From an uncultured Clostridia bacterium (GTDB taxonomy: Bacteria > Bacillota > Clostridia > Oscillospirales > Ruminococcaceae), in contig CANQHA010000001.1 in the NCBI GenBank assembly GCA_947623585.1, positions 248,001-312,000 on the forward strand: 64,000 bases of DNA, written 5' to 3'. The position numbers were made by a program, and so were the translations under genes. The notes under the pieces were generated by a model. That model saw only the letters and a list, made by a program, of their open reading frames with translations, searched no databases and was not told the DNA's origin. Positions 60,025 through 64,000 of this stretch are shown here, piece by piece; position 1 is the first letter of the stretch; each line of letters opens with the position of its first letter.

Positions 60025-60609
60025 ATGATAGGTATTTTGCTTTTTTCGATTATTTTCGCATCAGTTATTTACTCCGCGGCGGCAGGGACTGCCCCCGAAG
60101 TTTCGACCGCGGCGCTTTCGGCGGGCGAAGAAGCCGTCAGCCTCACCCTCACCCTCGCGGGGGCGATGGCGGTTTGGGGAGGGGTCATGAAGATCGCCGA
60201 GAGGTCGGGGCTCACCGAGCATCTGACAAATATTCTCAAACCTATCCTAAGATTGATATTTCGCGGACTTAAAAAGGACTCCCCCGCGCTTAGGGCGATC
60301 GCTATGAACATGAGCGCGAATATCCTCGGGCTCGGAAACGCCGCTACTCCTCTCGGCATTGAAGCGATGAAGCGCCTTGAACAGGAGGAAAGCCCCGGCG
60401 AGGCCGCCTCGCAGAACATGATCAGGCTTGCGGTGATGAACGCCTGCTCGCTTGAGATATTTCCCGCAACGGTCGCGGTGATGCGCTCTCGGGCGGGCAG
60501 CCGTGCTCCGACGGAAATAATACCCTGCGTGATATTCGTTTCGTTTGCTTCTTTGGCGGCAGCGCTCGCCGTCGCCGAGATCTTTAACGCTTCGGGAGGC
60601 AAAAAATGA
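60025..60609 (+). CDS. spmA: Spore maturation protein A
   Basis: 194 aa, nucleoside-recognition (Gate) membrane domain. NMSANILGLGNAATPLGIEAM is the signature. SpmA and SpmB together affect spore-core dehydration in Bacillus. The ATG at 60025 follows GAAAAGG; the upstream in-frame frame overlaps the abrB promoter and is rejected. Overlaps spmB by 4 nt. Confidence 0.93.
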   Translation: MIGILLFSIIFASVIYSAAAGTAPEVSTAALSAGEEAVSLTLTLAGAMAVWGGVMKIAERSGLTEHLTNILKPILRLIFRGLKKDSPALRAIAMNMSANILGLGNAATPLGIEAMKRLEQEESPGEAASQNMIRLAVMNACSLEIFPATVAVMRSRAGSRAPTEIIPCVIFVSFASLAAALAVAEIFNASGGKK

Positions 60610-61124
60610 ACTTCAGCTCGCTTATCCTGCCGGTTCTGATACTCGGGGTCTTTATGCACGGGGTGTTCAAAAAGGTGGATATCCTTGACGCTTTCGCCGA
60701 GGGCGCGCGCGAAAACCTTGTCACCTCGGCGCAGCTTCTTCCGACCCTTGCGCTTTTGATGCTTGCGGTAGGAATGTTTCGGGCCTCGGGCGCTCTCGGG
60801 GCTTTCACCTCGCTGATAGCCCCGCTCTTTGAGTTTTTGGGCTTTCCGCCCGAATGCCTGCCGCTGGCGCTTTTAAGGCCCGTCTCGGGGAGCGGCGCGC
60901 TCTCGGTGCTCGAAAATATTCTTTCCGAGCAGGGACCCGACAGCTTCGCCGGAAAGGTCGCGAGCGTGCTTATGGGCTCGACCGAGACGACCTTTTATAC
61001 CGTCGCGGTGTATTTCGGGGCGACGAAAATCAAAAAGACCCGCCATGCGCTCGCTTCTGCGCTGGCGGGAGATATGACCGCGTTTTTGCTCTCGGCCGCG
61101 GCGGTCAGGCTGTTTTTGGGATAG
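60606..61124 (+). CDS. spmB: Spore maturation protein B
   Basis: 172 aa, second Gate-domain protein. LRPVSGSGALSVLENILSEQGPDSF and GSTETTFYTVAVYFGATKIKKTRHAL are the SpmB blocks. Its partner SpmA is directly upstream. Supports a spore-forming host. Confidence 0.94.
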   Translation: MNFSSLILPVLILGVFMHGVFKKVDILDAFAEGARENLVTSAQLLPTLALLMLAVGMFRASGALGAFTSLIAPLFEFLGFPPECLPLALLRPVSGSGALSVLENILSEQGPDSFAGKVASVLMGSTETTFYTVAVYFGATKIKKTRHALASALAGDMTAFLLSAAAVRLFLG

Positions 61125-61547
61125 CTATTTCACCCTTGTGAAGGTGACCTTTTCGCCCTGTTCGTAAGATTCAGAATAATCTAACTTCGCCGTGCGGTTT
61201 ATCCTCACGGTGAATTTTTCTTTGCTGCATTTCGTTCTGAGCCAACTGTCGGCGGCGTCAGGGTGGGCGTAAACGCTTAAGGTGCCGTTTGCCGCGTCGG
61301 CGACTTCATAGCTTGCTTCTCCGCCGTCAAAGGTATAAATGATCTCGGCGCGGCACTGATAGACCGACTCGTCGTACTCTTTCACCAAAAGCCGAAAAGC
61401 TCCGTCCTCGGATATCCACTCGGAGTTTTCAAATTCGGTCGGCAGCGGAGAAAATCTCGTTATAAGCGAACCCGCAAGAAGATATATCCCCGCGAGCGCA
61501 AAAAACGCCGCTAATGCCGCCAAAACGATAACGACTGCTTTTTTCAT
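61125..61547 (-). CDS. Single-TM protein of unknown function
   Basis: 140 aa. One N-terminal membrane segment (about 4-28), then a small beta-rich domain (FENSEWISEDGAFRLLVKEY, RAEIIYTFDGGEASYEVAD, CSKEKFTVRINRTAKLDYS). No family recognised; a lipocalin-like barrel is possible. Overlaps the ymdB gene by 4 nt; third gene of the ttcA-like/ymdB operon. Confidence 0.7.
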   Translation of the reverse strand: MKKAVVIVLAALAAFFALAGIYLLAGSLITRFSPLPTEFENSEWISEDGAFRLLVKEYDESVYQCRAEIIYTFDGGEASYEVADAANGTLSVYAHPDAADSWLRTKCSKEKFTVRINRTAKLDYSESYEQGEKVTFTRVK

Positions 61548-62311
61548 CTTTCGGTCACCCTTTCAATGCTTTTCGCCCTGCCGGTTTTTTCGTCAAAATC
61601 CACCGCGACGCCGTTTATAAAGCAGGGCGTCTGCGCCTCGGTGAAACGAACGGGTATTTTGAGCCTCAGCTTTGTTATCGCGGCGCTTTTCTCTACCCCG
61701 AGAACGGATTCCTCGGGTCCGGTCATACCCGCGTCGGTGATATAGGCCGTGCCGCCCGAAAGAACGGTCTCGTCGGCGGTCTGAACATGAGTGTGAGTGC
61801 CGATGACCGCCGTCGCCCTGCCGTCGAGATAATATCCCATCGCTTTTTTCTCGGCGGTTGCCTCGGCGTGAAAATCCAAAAATATGTTCGGCGTGTCGAG
61901 CTCGGAAAGAATCGAATCTATCTTCTCAAAGGGGTTTCCGAGCGGCTCCATGAAAGCCGTGCCCATTAAATTCACAACGGCGACCCGCGCTCTGCCCATA
62001 TCTAAGATATGGTATCCCCTGCCGTAGACGCCCTCGGGGAAATTTGCGGGGCGAATGAGATGAGGGATATCGTCGAAGATGGTCTGAGCCTCGTGGCGCT
62101 TGAAAGCGTGGTTTCCGGTGGTGATAACGTCGGCCCCGAGCTGAGTGAGCATTTTTGCCGAGACGGCGGTGATACCGTTTCCGGTCGCGGAGTTTTCGCC
62201 GTTCACAACAAGTATGTCGGCTTCATATCTCTGGCGCAGCTCTTTTATTTTAGAAGCCAAAAACCGGCAGCCCGCCGCTCCGACAACGTCGCCTATAAAC
62301 AAAAGTTTCAT
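61544..62311 (-). CDS. ymdB: YmdB-family metallophosphodiesterase
   Basis: 255 aa. FIGDVVGAAG, VVNGENSATGNGIT, TTGNHAFKRHEA, LDFHAEATAEKKAMGYYLDG and VIGTHTHVQTADE are the metal and active-site blocks. YmdB of Bacillus is a phosphodiesterase that influences biofilm versus motility. Its gene usually follows rny, which is not seen here. The operon places it after a TtcA-like gene with a 4-nt overlap. Confidence 0.93.
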   Translation of the reverse strand: MKLLFIGDVVGAAGCRFLASKIKELRQRYEADILVVNGENSATGNGITAVSAKMLTQLGADVITTGNHAFKRHEAQTIFDDIPHLIRPANFPEGVYGRGYHILDMGRARVAVVNLMGTAFMEPLGNPFEKIDSILSELDTPNIFLDFHAEATAEKKAMGYYLDGRATAVIGTHTHVQTADETVLSGGTAYITDAGMTGPEESVLGVEKSAAITKLRLKIPVRFTEAQTPCFINGVAVDFDEKTGRAKSIERVTER

Positions 62312-63051
62312 TCGCTTTTTTCACCCTCCGTTTCTTTATAGCCCCAGCCGTCGATTCCCGCTCGGCGCATAGCCCCGAAAATTCGGTCGGAAAAGCCGTG
62401 ATCCAAACGCTCTCGCTCCGAAATAAAGCGCTTTGTCTCCTCGCGCATGGTGTGACCGTCGGCCGGACATTTTGATTTTACGACCTCAAGCCCCTCGCGC
62501 TTCGCGGCCCTTATTATCTCCCTCTCGGGGGCGAAAACGAGCGGGCGTATCACGGTTATTTCGCGGCGGTCAAGAAAGCTCTTGGGTGAAAAGCAGCCGA
62601 TTCTTCCCTCGACGAAAAGATTCATCAAAAAGGTCTCGACGGCGTCGTTATAATGGTGGCCGAGCGCGACCTTGTTGCAGCCCGCCTGCTTTGCCGCGTT
62701 GTGAAGCGCTCCTCGGCGAAGCCTTGAACAAAGCGAGCATGGGTGCTCTTCGTGCCGAACGTCAAAAACTATCTCGCCGATTCGCGAACGCTCAAGAATA
62801 TAAGGCACGCCGTTTTGCTCGCAGAGTTTTTCGACCGAGGAATAGTCCCCGAACTCTCCCCCGAAGCAAGGGTCCATCGTTACGGCGACGAGCTGATAAT
62901 CTATTCCGATGAAGCTGCGGAGCTTTATCAGCCCCGAAAGCAGAACAAGGCTGTCCTTTCCTCCCGAAACGCCGACGGCAATTTTGTCGCCGTCCGAAAT
63001 AAGGTCGAACTCGGTTATCGCTTTTCTCATATATCCAAGGATCTTCTGCAT
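62308..63051 (-). CDS. TtcA-like tRNA thiolation enzyme (PP-loop ATPase)
   Basis: 247 aa. PP-loop VSGGKDSLVLL (about residue 29), the cysteine pair EEHPCSLCSRLRRGALHN and GHHYNDAVETFLMNLF place it in the TtcA/TilS-related group that binds a 4Fe-4S cluster and thiolates tRNA (C32 in Escherichia coli). In Firmicutes the exact target is unsettled. ATG at 63051 after CGGAGG. Confidence 0.87.
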   Translation of the reverse strand: MQKILGYMRKAITEFDLISDGDKIAVGVSGGKDSLVLLSGLIKLRSFIGIDYQLVAVTMDPCFGGEFGDYSSVEKLCEQNGVPYILERSRIGEIVFDVRHEEHPCSLCSRLRRGALHNAAKQAGCNKVALGHHYNDAVETFLMNLFVEGRIGCFSPKSFLDRREITVIRPLVFAPEREIIRAAKREGLEVVKSKCPADGHTMREETKRFISERERLDHGFSDRIFGAMRRAGIDGWGYKETEGEKSE

Positions 63052-63138
63052 AAATACCTCCGCAAAAACGCTCTGACTGTATTATACTATATTCGCCCGG
63101 ATTTGAAAAGCCCCCGCGGCGGAAAATTTCTCAAAAAA

Positions 63139-63175
63139 GCGAAATAAGCGAACGAAGAACGCTCACTTATTTCGC
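63139..63175. other. Perfect 10-bp inverted repeat
   Basis: GCGAAATAAG (63139-63148) and CTTATTTCGC (63166-63175) flank a 17-nt loop with no T-run after it. It lies in the gene-free stretch 63052-63374, between a likely -10 element (TATAAT on the minus strand, 63088-63093) and the pckG terminator. Confidence 0.4.
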
Positions 63176-63328
63176 CATTTACTTGGAACATTATATTATG
63201 AAGATGTCGTTTTAAACCCTCTCGGGCTCTTTGCATGATTATTATAACCGATATGCTTTGATTTGTAAATGGTAAAAATACAAGAAAATAAGTCAATATT
63301 TTCTCTCTTAAAAGCAAGATTGCACAAA

Positions 63329-63356
63329 AATCCCGCCACGCGGGCGGGATTTAAAA
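63329..63356 (-). terminator. Terminator of pckG
   Basis: On the minus strand AAATCCCGCC/GGCGGGATTTTTG with a short loop. Confidence 0.85.
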
Positions 63357-63374
63357 TGCATGAGCCGAGTAAAA

Positions 63375-64000
63375 TCAGCCGAGTCTTGCCTCGAGCGCTT
63401 TGAGCTCGTCGGACATCTCTTTCGGCAGCTTGTCGCCGAATTTCTTGTAAAACTCCTCGATGCCCTTGGCTTCTTCCTTCCAGAGGTCCTTGTCAACGCT
63501 GAGAAGGTCGGCGACAGTCTCGGTGGTGATACCGTCAAGCCCCTCGACGTTGATATCCTCGGGCTTGGGCTCATAGCCGATGGGAGTTTCAACGGCTTCG
63601 ACCTTGCCCTCGCAGCGGTCGATGATCCAGTCGAGAACGCGCATATTGTCGCCGTATCCGGGCCAGATGAAATCGCCGTTATCGTCGGTTCTGAACCAGT
63701 TGACGTTGAATATCTTAGGAGCCTTGTCGCCCAAAACCTTGCCCATTTCAAGCCAGTGCGCCCAGTAATCGCCCATGTGATATCCGCAGAACGGAAGCAT
63801 AGCCATCGGGTCGCGGCGAACAACGCCGACAGCGCCAGTCGCGGCGGCGGTGGTCTCGGAGGCCATTATCGAGCCGACAAAGGTGCCGTGCTGCCAGTTG
63901 AAGGACTGATATACCAGCGGAGCGGTCTTGGCGCGTCTTCCGCCGAAGATTATAGCCGAGATCGGAACGCCCTTGGGGTTGTTAAACTCTGGAGAGATGC
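63375..64000 (-). CDS. pckG: Phosphoenolpyruvate carboxykinase (GTP), C-terminal part
   Basis: Partial: about 208 C-terminal codons; the start lies beyond 64000. Blocks read NPKGVPISAIIFGGRR, PLVYQSFNWQHGTFVGS and NWFRTDDNGDFIWPGYGDN, which are diagnostic for the GTP-dependent enzyme that interconverts oxaloacetate and phosphoenolpyruvate. An internal Met codon at 63866 is not the start. Followed by a terminator, so it is monocistronic or last in its operon. Confidence 0.93.
   Translation of the reverse strand, partial: ISPEFNNPKGVPISAIIFGGRRAKTAPLVYQSFNWQHGTFVGSIMASETTAAATGAVGVVRRDPMAMLPFCGYHMGDYWAHWLEMGKVLGDKAPKIFNVNWFRTDDNGDFIWPGYGDNMRVLDWIIDRCEGKVEAVETPIGYEPKPEDINVEGLDGITTETVADLLSVDKDLWKEEAKGIEEFYKKFGDKLPKEMSDELKALEARLG

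Noticed and set aside
1..64000. tRNA genes, riboswitches, replication origin, CRISPR-Cas, restriction-modification or other known defence modules
   Set aside because: Read through on both strands for typical signatures and found none; the lone MazF is the only toxin-type gene. Weakly conserved RNAs could be missed without covariance searches.

Overview
The window reads as chromosomal DNA of a spore-forming, low-to-mid GC Gram-positive of class Clostridia, most likely an uncultured Oscillospirales/Ruminococcaceae-type gut bacterium. The reasons are the Firmicutes gene order darA-holB-ricT, spmA/spmB, an AbrB with a cysteine-rich tail, a SpoIID-like protein, class B sortases, the ymfF/ymfH peptidase-like pair, strong AGGAGG ribosome binding sites and many sigma-A promoters with 17-nt spacers. 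No tRNA, rRNA, CRISPR array, intact transposase or intact integrase was found.

Layout. 0-2.9 kb: sugar-type ABC importer (ATPase and two permeases) on the minus strand. 3.6 kb: lone MazF. 4.0-6.2 kb: ricT, holB, darA. 6.3-6.8 kb: a two-gene operon (coiled coil, sigma region-4-like protein) behind a LexA-type box, divergent from a DUF896 gene, a WYL regulator, an HMA-domain protein and a Gfo/Idh/MocA oxidoreductase. 10.5-13.7 kb: XRE-membrane protein, rpsF-ssb-rpsR, and a RING/zinc-ribbon membrane protein. 14.7-18.5 kb: lepA, a membrane protein and an orphan HlyD-type lipoprotein. 18.8-19.7 kb: a surface protein ending in an NPPTG sorting signal. 20.1-25.4 kb: two ABC exporter half-transporters with a GHKL/LytTR two-component pair. 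25.8-32.2 kb: hemW, an XRE-TPR regulator and a MacB/FtsX-type ABC system. 33.0-36.1 kb: sigma factor, membrane protein and ABC-2 transporter. 36.2-40.5 kb: a decayed mobile island with an alpha/beta hydrolase, a SnoaL-like protein and broken serine recombinases. 40.7-51.2 kb: one long co-directional run (cysteine desulfurase, thiI, pncC, two sortases, SpoIID-like, transglutaminase-like, SDR, membrane protein, acpS, nnrD, lipoprotein). 52.0-59.4 kb: pnp, rpsO, folD, lgt, ymfH, ymfF. 59.5-64 kb: abrB, spmA, spmB, ymdB, ttcA-like and the 3' part of pckG.

Functional themes are envelope and surface assembly (two class B sortases, one apparently a lipoprotein, with a SpoIID-like and a transglutaminase-like protein, plus an NPPTG substrate 24 kb away), sulfur relay to tRNA (desulfurase with ThiI, and a TtcA-like enzyme), and three self-contained export systems each with its own regulator.

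The most unusual non-coding content is a family of roughly 220-bp intergenic elements (five near-complete copies at 3.1, 9.5, 9.9, 13.9 and 14.2 kb) that would fold into a cloverleaf with a TIR-like closing stem. One copy replaces the sequence of an arm while keeping its pairing. Three further dispersed repeat families and a chain of six hairpins at 51.3-51.4 kb occupy the other long gene-free stretches. All calls rest on reading the sequence; no database search was run.
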